From a virus, in IMG/VR virus record IMGVR_UViG_3300020180_000654, positions 1-20,712 of that record: a stretch of 20,712 nucleotides of DNA. One strand, 5' to 3'. Every line of letters begins with the position of its first letter. Within the stretch, counting starts at the first letter, position 1. Below the pieces are notes generated by a model. That model did no database searches and was not told the origin of the DNA. It worked only from the letters and a program-made list of their open reading frames with translations. Below, one piece after another: positions 1 through 8,378 of this stretch. The position numbers were made by a program, and so were the translations under genes.

Positions 1-818
1 GCAGTTTCAGGGGCAGCAGGATCAGGAACCCGCTGAAATCCAGCCTCCACAGTGGCCGGATCAGCCACGGGCGCAGCCTCACCCGCCACCACCTGCGGCG
101 CAGGTTCGGGCGCCGCTGGCGCCGCCGCATCAGGCGCACCCTGCACGGGCGGCGCCTCTTCGCGTGCGGCCACGGCGGGCGCGTCAAACTGATCGAAGGG
201 GTTGGCGGCAGATGGCGCGGCGGCAGCTGGTACAGCCTCCGGCGCGGCGGCAGCTGGCGCAGCCTCTGCACCAGCCCCACGGGCACGCTCAACCAGCCCG
301 CCTGCACCACCAAAAGCACCACCGGCAACAGCGCCCGCACCAGTGGACAGCGCCCACTGATACGGGTCAAAGCCCTCACGGAAACCGGCCGTGTTTTCGA
401 TGCCCTGAATACCGGCATCCACCACCGCATTCACCGCCGCCGCGTCCACAGCCCCGGCGAACACACGGGCCCAGATCCCGGAAATGGCGCCCTTGCTGGC
501 CACCACCAGCCTGGAGCCCAGCCCAACCGGCACCACGTTTTCCACGCTGGCCGCAGAGCCAGCCAACTGCCCGCCAAGTGCTGCCGCGCCTTCAAGGAAG
601 CCGCTCCACTCGGGAAAGGACTGATAGCGCTCGTCAAAGCGCAGCCGGTCCTGCTGGCGGCTCTCCGTGCTGGCATCGCGCAGGGAACCCAGCAGCGTGC
701 CCTGCCGCTGACCTGCCTCCATGTTGATCTGGAAGCGCTCGCCAAGCGTCGGGTCCGGCCCCGGCGTCAGCGTGTCCACCCGCAGGCCGTCGAACTGGTC
801 GAAGATGTTATCGGCCAT
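1..818 (-). CDS. Internal virion / DNA-ejection protein, N-terminal part (partial)
   Basis: An open frame starts at ATG 818 and runs without a stop to the left edge, giving 272 codons with the C-terminus outside the window. The start overlaps the end of the transglycosylase gene by 11 nt, and GGAG lies about 9 nt upstream. Residues 6-10 read FDQFD, and the motif returns as NPFDQFDAP at about 206-214. Residues 75-175 are rich in Ala, Gly and Val with glycine-zipper-like stretches (AGAVAGGAFGGAGG), which fits a membrane-active segment. Residues 180-270 are a low-complexity Ala/Pro/Glu linker containing a 9-residue repeat (EA[A/V]PAAAAP). Its place after the gp14-like and transglycosylase genes matches the last internal core/ejection protein of T7-like phages. 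The functional call rests on position and composition, and no catalytic motif is visible in this part. Confidence 0.7.
   Translation of the reverse strand, partial: MADNIFDQFDGLRVDTLTPGPDPTLGERFQINMEAGQRQGTLLGSLRDASTESRQQDRLRFDERYQSFPEWSGFLEGAAALGGQLAGSAASVENVVPVGLGSRLVVASKGAISGIWARVFAGAVDAAAVNAVVDAGIQGIENTAGFREGFDPYQWALSTGAGAVAGGAFGGAGGLVERARGAGAEAAPAAAAPEAVPAAAAPSAANPFDQFDAPAVAAREEAPPVQGAPDAAAPAAPEPAPQVVAGEAAPVADPATVEAGFQRVPDPAAPET
214..267. repeat. Two-copy 27-bp tandem repeat in the linker of the ejection protein
   Basis: Two adjacent 27-bp units (214-240 and 241-267) are identical at 24 of 27 positions. On the minus strand they encode the Ala/Pro linker repeat EA[A/V]PAAAAP. The repeat sits between the glycine-zipper region and the second FDQFD motif and probably arose by slippage duplication. 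Confidence 0.85.
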
Positions 819-3405
819 TGATCACTTCTCCATCGGGGATGAACCCCTCTCCGGTTTCATCCACGAACTCAATGCCGCCCTCGACGCGCCGCATCGACGG
901 GTCTTCCCGCCGGTCCGCCAGAATACGCGCTGCACTGCCGGGCCCGTATTTCCGGTCAAAGTCTGCCGCCAGCCCCGGCTGGCTGATCAGCAGCTGGATG
1001 GCCTGATAAGGCGGCTCCGGCATCGGCGGGCGGCTCGCGCCCGCCATCGCCCCAAGCTGCGCCGCAACATTGGGGCGTCCCGGCGCTGTCAAGGCAGGCG
1101 GCTCCATGGCCCGCGCCGCCGCGCCGGTCTCATTCAGAACCGCACCTTGCCGCTGCTCCACGCCGGTTGGCCGCTGTCCTGCATTCAGTTTCGTCAGCAG
1201 ATTTGCGCCATAAGACGCAAGATCCCTGTCAACGCCGCGCGTTTCCAGCACCTGCCGCAACACATCCGGTGCGCTGTTGCCGAAGCGGGCCTGCACATCA
1301 GCCACAAGCTGCTGCATTGCAGTCACTTGCGCCACCGGGTCAGAGACACCCGAGACGGGACCAGCCAGAGCCTTGGCCTCCTCCCGCGTCAGCGGCTGCC
1401 TCGCATGTTCCGGGATATCCAGTGCATCCTGCGCCTGCAGCCGGGCGGTGATCACACCTTGCGCCGATGCCGGATCCAGCATGTCCGCCGCCTCGCGCTG
1501 CGCCCGGATTTCCGGGAAGGCGTCTTCCACCGCCGCCGCCGGATCACTTGCCCGCTGGCGCAGCAGCAGGCGCGCCTTGCGCTCAGCTTTTGCCTGCACC
1601 CTCTCCTGCTCAGCATACCCGGCAGACCCCGCCTGCGGCTGGATTTCCAGAAGCCGCGCCTCGATTTCATCGGCAGGCATTACCTCCATACCTGCCGTTG
1701 CCTCGTATACCTGCCCCGCCTCTTCCCGCTTCAGCCGCCAATCCTGCAGCTCTTCCGGCGTCATCAGGGTTTCCAGCGTGGCGGGGTCAAAGCCATTGGC
1801 GGCCAGGTCCACCGGACGCCCGGTGGTTTCAATGCTGGCAATGTCATCCCCGATCAGGCGCTTGGCCTGCGCTTTCAGCACCCGGCCTTCCGCCGTCAGC
1901 TTCGTGGCCTGCTCCTTCAACTGCCGCTGGCGCACGGCCAGTGCCTGATCCAGCGCATCGAAGCCCGCCGCGTCCAGGCCGTCGATTTCACCGGCAGCGT
2001 AATCCCTGCGGATCTCCGCACGCATGGCGGCCACTTCATCCGCCGTCTTGCCTTCGGCCTGCCGCTCGTAAAAGCCGGTCAGAGTCACCCGGCGGGAGCG
2101 GGATTTTGCCTCTTCCGCCTGAACCGGCGTCATCAGTCCCTGCGCAACACGGGCATCAATCTGGCCGTCAATCGCCGCCTGCGCCTGATACAGCCTGTCA
2201 GCAGCATCGGGCGCCGCCGGATCAATCCGCGCCAGCAGGCGCGAGCGGGTTTCTTCCAGCTGCCGCAGCTCCAGCAGGCTGGACTGATCCATGTCTTCCC
2301 GGGCGCGCGTTTCCGCCGCCCGCCGGGCATCGCGCACCAGCCCCTGCGCCTGCCGGTCATAGGCAACTGCATAATCGGCTGCAATTTCCGGGAAAACCTG
2401 CTCGCGCAGATGCGCCTGCTTCAGCTCGCCAAGCGCCGCCTCCAGGCGCACAGGATCATCCTTGTACGCATGATACACGGCCTCCTGATCGGCCAGCATG
2501 ACACCCTGAAGCTGCTGCAGATAGACCCGCGCACCAGCTGCATCCCCGGCACGGCCACGGATCGTGTCAGCGCCGGAAGGCCGCCACCCGGCAGCCTGTC
2601 CCGGCGCGGCACCCGGTTCGGCAATCGTCACGGTCTGCGCCGAGGCAATGCTGGACGCGCCGCCAGCGCGCGCCATCCAGCGGTTGGCAAACTCACCCGC
2701 CGTCATGTCTTCCGTGCCGCCGTTGAGCAGTACTTCATCCCGCCCAACCACATCCACCGCCCGCGCATTCGGACGCGCCAACAGCTTCGAGGCCCCGCCC
2801 GCGCCTTGCTGGTGGGCAAGGTACAATTCCCCGATGGTCGGGTCCCGGCCCAGCACCTTGCGCAGCGTTGCCGCATTGTTTCGCGCCAGCCGCGCCGCCG
2901 CATCGCTGGCCTGTACCGGATCGAACCTGTCGGTCAAATTGTAATCACGTGCCGTCTGATCGGTGAACTGAAACAACCCGCCAGCTGAAGACCGGTCATT
3001 CTGCGCTCGCGGGTTGAACGTGCTTTCCAACTCGGCAATCTTCAGCATCGCCGCCGGGTCAACCCCGTTGCGCTGCGCCGCTTGCACAATCACATCGCGG
3101 ATCTGCGCCGGGGCCGCCACCTGCGCGCGGGAGGCGCCAGCCGGAGCCTGCGGTGCGGCGGTTCCGGCTTGCGCCAGGCGCTGCGGCGGGGCGGCCAGCG
3201 CCGCCCGCTCCTGCGCCCGCGCGCCTTCTGCCGCCGCCTGCCGGTCTGCTCGCTGGCCAAGCCGGTCTGCCGCTCCAGCCAGCACCTGCGAAAGACGCCG
3301 CTCCAGATCACCGCCTTCACGGCTTACAGGCAGCAGGCCTTCGGCAATCAGCGGATCAGCCCGGAAGGGCCGGTAGGAAACTGGTGTGCGCTTGCTGTTT
3401 GCCAT
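808..3405 (-). CDS. Internal virion protein with lytic transglycosylase (SLT) domain
   Basis: The protein has 865 residues. I chose ATG 3405, two codons inside a TTG-initiated extension, because it follows the upstream stop by 2 nt. Residues 1-100 are an Ala/Arg/Gln-rich leader. Residues 101-215 form a soluble lytic transglycosylase-like domain: the catalytic Glu is E127 in AELESTFNP, followed by GGLFQF near 142-147 and YLAHQQG at 195-201, the usual SLT blocks. Such domains cleave the peptidoglycan glycan strand and open a path for DNA ejection. The rest is mostly charged helix with predicted coiled coil and no recognised domain. In T7 the transglycosylase sits at the N-terminus of gp16; here it sits on the penultimate core protein of the visible order. 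The gene is preceded by the gp14-like gene and overlaps the next gene by 11 nt. The SLT assignment is strong; the role as an ejected core protein is inferred from position. Confidence 0.88.
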   Translation of the reverse strand: MANSKRTPVSYRPFRADPLIAEGLLPVSREGGDLERRLSQVLAGAADRLGQRADRQAAAEGARAQERAALAAPPQRLAQAGTAAPQAPAGASRAQVAAPAQIRDVIVQAAQRNGVDPAAMLKIAELESTFNPRAQNDRSSAGGLFQFTDQTARDYNLTDRFDPVQASDAAARLARNNAATLRKVLGRDPTIGELYLAHQQGAGGASKLLARPNARAVDVVGRDEVLLNGGTEDMTAGEFANRWMARAGGASSIASAQTVTIAEPGAAPGQAAGWRPSGADTIRGRAGDAAGARVYLQQLQGVMLADQEAVYHAYKDDPVRLEAALGELKQAHLREQVFPEIAADYAVAYDRQAQGLVRDARRAAETRAREDMDQSSLLELRQLEETRSRLLARIDPAAPDAADRLYQAQAAIDGQIDARVAQGLMTPVQAEEAKSRSRRVTLTGFYERQAEGKTADEVAAMRAEIRRDYAAGEIDGLDAAGFDALDQALAVRQRQLKEQATKLTAEGRVLKAQAKRLIGDDIASIETTGRPVDLAANGFDPATLETLMTPEELQDWRLKREEAGQVYEATAGMEVMPADEIEARLLEIQPQAGSAGYAEQERVQAKAERKARLLLRQRASDPAAAVEDAFPEIRAQREAADMLDPASAQGVITARLQAQDALDIPEHARQPLTREEAKALAGPVSGVSDPVAQVTAMQQLVADVQARFGNSAPDVLRQVLETRGVDRDLASYGANLLTKLNAGQRPTGVEQRQGAVLNETGAAARAMEPPALTAPGRPNVAAQLGAMAGASRPPMPEPPYQAIQLLISQPGLAADFDRKYGPGSAARILADRREDPSMRRVEGGIEFVDETGEGFIPDGEVINGR

Positions 3406-3407
3406 GC

Positions 3408-3992
3408 TCAACCCCGCCCAACCACATCACCCAGATAACCAAGGCCCAGCCCTGCCGCATCGGTCCACCCGCGAGAGCGCGCCCGCCGCGCTTGCCGCCG
3501 GAAGGTGCTGGCCTGCAGGTTCAGCCGGTTGACGCGGGTTTCCTGCGTTGCATTGTCGGCTGCGGTGGCATAGTCAGCTTCCAGCCACGCTTCGCGCCGC
3601 GCCTCGTTCGGCGTGCCGAAGCTCAGGTCCCCACCGGAGGCCGCATAGGCCACATTCAGGTCTCCCTGCGCCTCTGCCATGGCCCGGCGGATCGATGCCC
3701 GGCGCTGGATGCCCTGCAGGTTTTCCAGCGGCTGCTGCGCTTCTGCATCGATAGCCTGCGCATTCAGCATGTCCGCATCCTGATTTCCGGCACTCACCGC
3801 AGCCGAAGCTGAAAGCAGCGTGGCGCCACCCTGAAGCAGTGTGGAGAGAAAGCTGCCGCCTGTTGCCGCACCAGATGCGGCTGTGCCCGCTGCGGCGGCG
3901 CCAGCCGTTCCGGCAGCAGCCCCGCCACCGCCGAAGATCGACGAAACGGCGCTTCCAACCGCCGAAAAAAGTCCAGTCGCCAGAGCAACCAT
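3408..3992 (-). CDS. gp14-like internal virion protein
   Basis: The protein has 194 residues, close to the size of T7 gp14. ATG 3992 is chosen over the TTG one codon earlier because AGGAGG lies 7 nt before it. Residues 1-70 are almost entirely Ala, Gly, Ser, Thr and hydrophobic residues (GLFSAVGSAVSSIFGGGG and onward) and could insert in a membrane. The remainder is helical and charged, with QRRASIRRAMAEAQGDLN and a basic FRRQARRARSRGW patch near the C-terminus. The order tail nozzle, gp14-like, transglycosylase core protein matches the T7-like ejection cluster, whose small member forms the outer-membrane channel. The stop is 2 nt before the next start. The call rests on size, composition and synteny rather than a recognised motif. 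Confidence 0.75.
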   Translation of the reverse strand: MVALATGLFSAVGSAVSSIFGGGGAAAGTAGAAAAGTAASGAATGGSFLSTLLQGGATLLSASAAVSAGNQDADMLNAQAIDAEAQQPLENLQGIQRRASIRRAMAEAQGDLNVAYAASGGDLSFGTPNEARREAWLEADYATAADNATQETRVNRLNLQASTFRRQARRARSRGWTDAAGLGLGYLGDVVGRG

Positions 3993-4001
3993 CAAAACCT
4001 C

Positions 4002-6104
4002 CTACAGCGAAGCCTCAGGCACGTAATCGCGCACCTGCAGCATTCCGGGCCGCGTTTGCGTGATGACAACCGTAGTCCCGTCCGCCACCCCCTTAAGTCC
4101 GGACACCCGGATTTTTTTGGTCTTGGCAGACAGAGGCGCATTGCCCGGGTCCTGCCGGTCAGCCAGAGGCACAGCCTTTGGCTCACGGCCATTGGCGCCG
4201 ATGGCGATGGCTTCCGTTTCAATGATGTTGGCCGTGACGCCATGCACGCGGCCAGGCCGCATCAGGACCTGATCATTCGGCAACACCCGGTAATAGGGCA
4301 GGCTCTCGAACAGCGGCGGCTGCCAAAGCCCGCATTTGACCGAAGACGCAGCCTGATCAAGATTGATTGCGCCGCCAGAAACAGTAAAAGGCCCGAGAAT
4401 GAACCCGTCCGCACGCGCCCAGACCTGCCGCCCGTTCCACAGATCCAGCCCGGTGAAGCGTCCGGCCAGATCAGTTGCCCCGCTGACCGCACCCTGAAAG
4501 AGGTTCGTCTCCTGTTCCTCCATGATTTCCAGCGTGACGACAGACCCGCGCTGCACCGTCAGCCACACCTGATTTTGCCCATCCACGGATACGGCCTTCA
4601 CCTGACCGCCATCCGCTGCAATCCACTCGACAAAAGCCGTGATTTCCTGATTGCGGATCACCAGCGCACAGATCAGCCGGCCGGACCGGTCCACCATCCA
4701 CCAGCGTGCCGCACTGTTCTTGGAAACCTTGGCCTGCAGTGCACCGCCAGAAATGCCATCGACAAGATGCGCCGCCAGCAAGCTTTCTGGCTCACTGACA
4801 AAGCGGGAGGCAACATCATCATAGGTGGCGGAATAGACCGTCTGGCCAAGCTGTTCTTGGGCAGAAGATTTGCCAGAGCAGAAGTAAACCCGTCCGTCGA
4901 TTTCGACAGGCGGCACGTTGGCTGTAATGCCATTGGTGCTGGCCCTGACAAAGTTCACCGGCTCATCCCGGCTGATTGTCCTGTTTGATATGAACCACTC
5001 CGCACTATCTGTAAAAATAAGCAGATAGTTCGCCTCCATCAGATGAAGAATGCGCTCACTTGTCTGCGTCCTCAGCGCATCAAGCCGCGCTGCACTTGGG
5101 CTTGAAACCTTGATATCCAGATCAAAGTACTCGCCCACAGCGCTCATTGCTAAAGCGCCGTTCCGCGCCTTTGGCGCATGATAAATGGCCCTGTCCTGAA
5201 AGAGAGAAACACCAGAGAACCACCCACGGCTTGCCGAAACAATGGGTTCAAGGTCCCTTTTTCCAATCACAACATGATAGGAAAGAGCCGATGCCTCTGA
5301 TGTATTGACTATCGAAGAAACGACTTCAAATTCCTTGCCTTGATTTACTCCACCAAAAGTAATACGGAACGGCCTTGCATTTGCCCAAACGCCAGTATTC
5401 GTAACGGTCACGCCTGAACCGATGCCAGGTAGATCGTTTATGGCAGTTTGCATTGCGGAAACAAAGTCACTCCAGTTTCCTGCGCTGGCCGAAGCTGGAG
5501 GATATTCAAGACTAATGGCAGGCGTCGCCTGACCATCAATGGACAGCTGCAACACAAACGCAGGCGAGGCGTCCGACCATCGAACCACCATGTCCCATGT
5601 ATCCGCTACGCTGGTATAGGTCCCGCCAAGATCGGCAACCGGCAGCGCCTCATAGGGCCAGAGGTCAAGCGTCCAGTCCGTGTCATCACTCACATTCCGG
5701 TAAAGCCGCAGGCTCTGCAGATCCTGATGAAACACACCGACAGTGTTGGCCTCGCCATAAAAGCGCAGATCTGGCAGAAGAGCAGAGGTGATGGCCGGGG
5801 CCGCCACACTCGCCACCTTCACCCGGTCATTCCGGTAAATATCCACCCACCCGGCAGTGAAGATTAGCGTGTAGCTCAGATCCTGACTGACCTTCAGGAC
5901 GCAGTGGCGGACTGTGGCAGACCGCCCCTGATCGACGAGCGCCGTGCCCGGCATCAACCGGAAACCGGCCTGCGGCACCGGCTCCAGGTTCTTCACCTGC
6001 TTCCCCGCGCTGTAATACTGTTTAAGCCCAAGCTTTCCATAAAGCTCGGGCGAAAACTCACCGGCATTAAGGGAGGACTTCAGGTCTCCGGGACGCGGCG
6101 CCAT
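4002..6104 (-). CDS. Tail nozzle protein (tail tubular protein B-like)
   Basis: The protein has 700 residues, starting at ATG 6104 with GGAAGGTGG upstream and 3 nt after the preceding stop. The N-terminus (LKSSLNAGEFSPELYGKLGL, then KNLEPVPQAGFRLMPGT) carries the signature of large podovirus tail tube/nozzle proteins, in which a short 'N-G-E-[FV]-[SD]-P-x-[LM]-x-[GR]' block is followed by a 'N..P.P.G...RPGT'-type block. The rest is predicted beta-rich with many aromatic residues, as expected for a propeller and nozzle fold. It directly follows tail tubular protein A, which supports the job: closing the tail tube and holding the tail fibres or spikes. Roughly residues 200-375 (bases about 4980-5500) have a distinctly lower GC content than the flanks, suggesting a swapped internal segment. 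The identification is good at family level; the exact subfamily is unknown. Confidence 0.82.
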   Translation of the reverse strand: MAPRPGDLKSSLNAGEFSPELYGKLGLKQYYSAGKQVKNLEPVPQAGFRLMPGTALVDQGRSATVRHCVLKVSQDLSYTLIFTAGWVDIYRNDRVKVASVAAPAITSALLPDLRFYGEANTVGVFHQDLQSLRLYRNVSDDTDWTLDLWPYEALPVADLGGTYTSVADTWDMVVRWSDASPAFVLQLSIDGQATPAISLEYPPASASAGNWSDFVSAMQTAINDLPGIGSGVTVTNTGVWANARPFRITFGGVNQGKEFEVVSSIVNTSEASALSYHVVIGKRDLEPIVSASRGWFSGVSLFQDRAIYHAPKARNGALAMSAVGEYFDLDIKVSSPSAARLDALRTQTSERILHLMEANYLLIFTDSAEWFISNRTISRDEPVNFVRASTNGITANVPPVEIDGRVYFCSGKSSAQEQLGQTVYSATYDDVASRFVSEPESLLAAHLVDGISGGALQAKVSKNSAARWWMVDRSGRLICALVIRNQEITAFVEWIAADGGQVKAVSVDGQNQVWLTVQRGSVVTLEIMEEQETNLFQGAVSGATDLAGRFTGLDLWNGRQVWARADGFILGPFTVSGGAINLDQAASSVKCGLWQPPLFESLPYYRVLPNDQVLMRPGRVHGVTANIIETEAIAIGANGREPKAVPLADRQDPGNAPLSAKTKKIRVSGLKGVADGTTVVITQTRPGMLQVRDYVPEASL
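4980..5480. other. Low-GC patch inside the tail nozzle gene
   Basis: Lines I counted by hand in this stretch (4981-5040, 5221-5400) have 42-48% GC, while nearby virion-gene lines look far higher (the line at 2281 is roughly 70%). The reading frame stays open through the patch, so it is in-frame sequence rather than an inserted non-coding element. It maps to about residues 200-375 of the nozzle protein. Confidence 0.6.
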
Positions 6105-6107
6105 GTC

Positions 6108-6764
6108 TTACCACCTTCCGTGCCAGGGATAATTGTTGCCGATAGCCGTATGCGCCGATGTCAGAGGATCATTGTCCAGCACCGGAGAACCAAGCGGCGC
6201 GCCCGCCCTGTCCTGCGCAATCAGCCGCCCGAACATGCCACCCGCTTCGCCCTCTGACGGGTTGCCGAATGCCTCCCGTAGTAGCTCGACGCGCAGATCC
6301 TGATCATTCATCACGGGCACGGCCAGATGCGCGGCCAGCGCAATGACAAAGGCCGCCCGCCAGCCTTCGTCCCATGTCTCCGGGTCACGGTAGACGCGCA
6401 CACACGCCCACACATTTTCTGCATTGGTCAGGACAAGACTGGATTCCCGGTAATAATTGCGCAGCAGCTGCCCGCACTCGCCCACAGCCTGCAGCAGCTT
6501 CAAGGGTTCGCCGATACGCTCGCCAGGCAGCTCGAAGGCGTACTTCCATCCTGTTTCAGGCGCCTCGGCCAGCCGGGTCAGGCGATAGGTCTTGCGGAAA
6601 TCTGCCCAGGGGTGCAGCGCAAGGCAGCGGTCAATGACACGCTGCCAGGTCATGTCCACAGTCTGGGAAAGCTCATCCTCGCCGCCCACCACATAGGCAG
6701 GCTCTTCGCCGATTTCATTCAGCGCCCAATTGCAGATCGTCGCCTTGTCAATCAGCGTGGCCAT
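6108..6764 (-). CDS. Tail tubular protein A (head-tail adaptor, T7 gp11-like)
   Basis: The protein has 218 residues. Two ATGs lie in tandem (6767 and 6764) behind AGGAGG; the second has the better 5-nt spacing and is chosen. The N-terminal half has the tail tubular A pattern: ICNWALNEIGEEP, a run to the W in TWQRVIDRCLALHPW, then ADFRKTYRLTRL and WKYAFELPGE. This family forms the dodecameric adaptor between portal and nozzle in short-tailed phages. The C-terminal half holds the conserved AAFVIALAAHLAVPVMND helix. The gene is followed 3 nt later by the nozzle gene, as in T7-like genomes. The family call is confident. Confidence 0.88.
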   Translation of the reverse strand: MATLIDKATICNWALNEIGEEPAYVVGGEDELSQTVDMTWQRVIDRCLALHPWADFRKTYRLTRLAEAPETGWKYAFELPGERIGEPLKLLQAVGECGQLLRNYYRESSLVLTNAENVWACVRVYRDPETWDEGWRAAFVIALAAHLAVPVMNDQDLRVELLREAFGNPSEGEAGGMFGRLIAQDRAGAPLGSPVLDNDPLTSAHTAIGNNYPWHGRW

Positions 6765-6791
6765 CATCACCTCCTGAAGCTGGCAGAATGA

Positions 6792-6818
6792 GGCTGGCCG
6801 CATCGCCTGCGGCCAGCC
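6792..6818 (-). other. Perfect 10-bp hairpin between capsid-associated gene and tail tubular A
   Basis: GGCTGGCCGC (6792-6801) and GCGGCCAGCC (6809-6818) are perfect complements around a 7-nt loop. It lies in the short gap between the stop at 6836 and the tail tubular A start. No U-run follows on the minus strand, so an attenuator or mRNA-end stabilising hairpin is more likely than a classical terminator. Confidence 0.6.
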
Positions 6819-6835
6819 ATGTCAGCGCATCAGCC

Positions 6836-7219
6836 TCAGCTGCTGGCCAGAATGTTGCTCGTGCGCAGCATGGCGAGGATCGCGTTCACCTTGGTCACGG
6901 TGGTGGCCAGATCAGCGCCGCCGGCCAGATCCGCAATCGCACCCTGCCGCACGGACACGCTGTCCAGGGCAACGGTCACATTGCCGCTGTCCGGCACTGT
7001 GGCCACGCGCACGGTCGCATGGGACTGCGTGCCATCCTTGCCCGCCAGCACGAAGATCACATCTCCGGGCTTGATCGAGGTGCGCACATCGTTGAAATAT
7101 CCGGCCGTCACGATGGCCGAGAGAAGATCGTTGGAAGAGTAGCAGAACCAGCTGGTCTGGTTGGTGCCGCCCATGTCCGAAACGTGGAAGCGCGTCAGCG
7201 CCTTGACGAAAAGTGCCAT
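6836..7219 (-). CDS. Small capsid-associated protein (possible head decoration)
   Basis: The protein has 127 residues. ATG 7219 is preferred over ATG 7225 because GAGG is 8 nt before the former and only 2 nt before the latter. The C-terminal half is beta-rich: IKPGDVIFVLAGKDGT, then THATVRVATV-like strands and GNVTVALDSVSVRQG. The last 30 residues are a helix (DLATTVTKVNAILAMLRTSNIL). I do not recognise a named family. Genes of this size directly after the major capsid gene often encode decoration or head-fibre proteins, and the compact beta fold fits. That role is inferred from position only. It is flanked by hairpins on both sides, which could set its expression separately from capsid and tail genes. 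Confidence 0.55.
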   Translation of the reverse strand: MALFVKALTRFHVSDMGGTNQTSWFCYSSNDLLSAIVTAGYFNDVRTSIKPGDVIFVLAGKDGTQSHATVRVATVPDSGNVTVALDSVSVRQGAIADLAGGADLATTVTKVNAILAMLRTSNILASS

Positions 7220-7248
7220 TGTCATGTCCTCATTCAGGAAAGGTCAGA

Positions 7249-7280
7249 GCCGGGCAGCACAGGCCGCCCGGCGGGGCGGC
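7249..7280 (-). terminator. Overlapping hairpins after the capsid gene (attenuator candidate)
   Basis: Immediately after the capsid stop, two overlapping structures share bases: GCCGCCC/GGGCGGC (7263-7269 with 7274-7280, 4-nt loop) and GCCGGGC/GCCCGGC (7249-7255 with 7266-7272). They cannot form together. No clear U-run follows, so partial termination or 3'-end protection of an abundant capsid transcript is the likely role. Confidence 0.5.
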
Positions 7281-7281
7281 A

Positions 7282-8226
7282 TCACGCCGGGCGGGTCGGG
7301 CGGTTGATGGCGCGGAAGCGCATGCGCTTCACGCCTTCCGGAAGCAGTCCAACCGCATTGCCGGAGAGACCCACCTTGCCGAGCATCGGGGAACCCTCGC
7401 GGTCGGCGTGGGTGGTGAGGCTCATGTTCTCCTCGTTCCACTCCATTTCGGCGCCAACGGCCTCCACGGTCCAGGCATAGGTATCGACATAGCCAGCTTC
7501 ATCGAAAGCCAGGCCATTGGAGCCGGTGCCATACTTGCCGGTGCCGCGCACGAAGTAGCTGTCCGGCAGCGTGAAGATATGCACGCCATGAACCGTCTTC
7601 TTGCTCACAGCCGCCTTTGCCGCCAGCGGCAGATCCGTGGGGCCGCGCCATTCAGCATTGGCATACTCCTTGATCAGGCTCAGCTGATCATGCCAGCCGT
7701 GCGGGATGGCCCACCACACCGCCTCTTCCGTACCGGTGCCGAAGATCGCGGTCTTCATCTGCAGGAAGTCCAGGAAGTCGATGCGCGTGGTGCCGTCACC
7801 GATGGTCTGCACAACCTTCGGATTGTCGGTCAGCGGCGAGGTGGCCTCGCAGAAGGCGTGGAGCGCATCGATCTTCAGCATGTCGCGCTTGATGCGGATG
7901 GCCTTGGACAGCTCTTTCGCCACAGCTGCCTGTTCGGACGGCCCCTGCTTGCGGAAGTCCTGCATACGCATCCACACGGCCGCTTCGAAATCGCGGACGC
8001 TGACCTGCAGCATGTTCAGGGTGGGGTTGCTGGGCCGGACGTTCTGGATAGACCCGGTCAGCTCGTACACGTCGATGTTGCCCGAGATCACCGGAAACTT
8101 GATGACACCCGCCCCGCCATCGCCGGGGGTGAACATGCCGTCAAGATAGCCGCCCATCACCTTGTTGCGGGCGCGCACTTGGGCGCGGATCGTTTCCTTG
8201 TACCAGTTCGGTGCTTCGATAGTCAT
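7282..8226 (-). CDS. Major capsid protein
   Basis: The protein has 314 residues from ATG 8226, preceded by AAAGGAC; the longer open frame to 8358 has no supporting start. The order portal, scaffold, this gene, tail adaptor is the standard place of the major capsid protein. The length and the mixed alpha/beta sequence fit an HK97-type shell subunit. The N-terminus NWYKETIRAQVRARNKVMGGYLDG is helical, followed by a Gly-rich loop (FTPGDGGAGVIKFP) that could be the E-loop. The C-terminal region includes AFDEAGYVDTYAWTVEAVGA. It ends in a basic stretch with overlapping hairpins behind it, as expected for a highly expressed gene. Assignment is by context and size; I do not place it in a named capsid family. 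Confidence 0.83.
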   Translation of the reverse strand: MTIEAPNWYKETIRAQVRARNKVMGGYLDGMFTPGDGGAGVIKFPVISGNIDVYELTGSIQNVRPSNPTLNMLQVSVRDFEAAVWMRMQDFRKQGPSEQAAVAKELSKAIRIKRDMLKIDALHAFCEATSPLTDNPKVVQTIGDGTTRIDFLDFLQMKTAIFGTGTEEAVWWAIPHGWHDQLSLIKEYANAEWRGPTDLPLAAKAAVSKKTVHGVHIFTLPDSYFVRGTGKYGTGSNGLAFDEAGYVDTYAWTVEAVGAEMEWNEENMSLTTHADREGSPMLGKVGLSGNAVGLLPEGVKRMRFRAINRPTRPA

Positions 8227-8378
8227 GGCATCGGTCCTTTGATGATTTCTCTGATCACCTGGGGGCCGATTAGCCAGGCAGCGCCTCGGGTCCTGTGAAG
8301 GATAGCCTGCGCGGCCCGGGTCGCTCCGCCCGGTCCAGTAAAGACTGACACCGGGCAAAGCCTGTTAAGTGCTGCGGC
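8227..8378 (-). other. Capsid 5' leader / scaffold-capsid intergenic gap
   Basis: This 152-nt gap holds no gene. It contains an imperfect hairpin, GGCCCGGG (8313-8320) against CCCGGTCC (8329-8336) with one mismatch. The capsid ribosome-binding site is at its left end. It is the longest gap within the virion operon left of TerL, so a separate capsid promoter is possible, but I see no convincing -35/-10 pair. Confidence 0.45.

Noticed and set aside
721-2988. 755-codon plus-strand open frame
   Set aside because: It is antisense to the transglycosylase gene, which has clear SLT motifs. Its translation is Arg/Pro/His-rich with no domain pattern, typical of GC-rich shadow frames.
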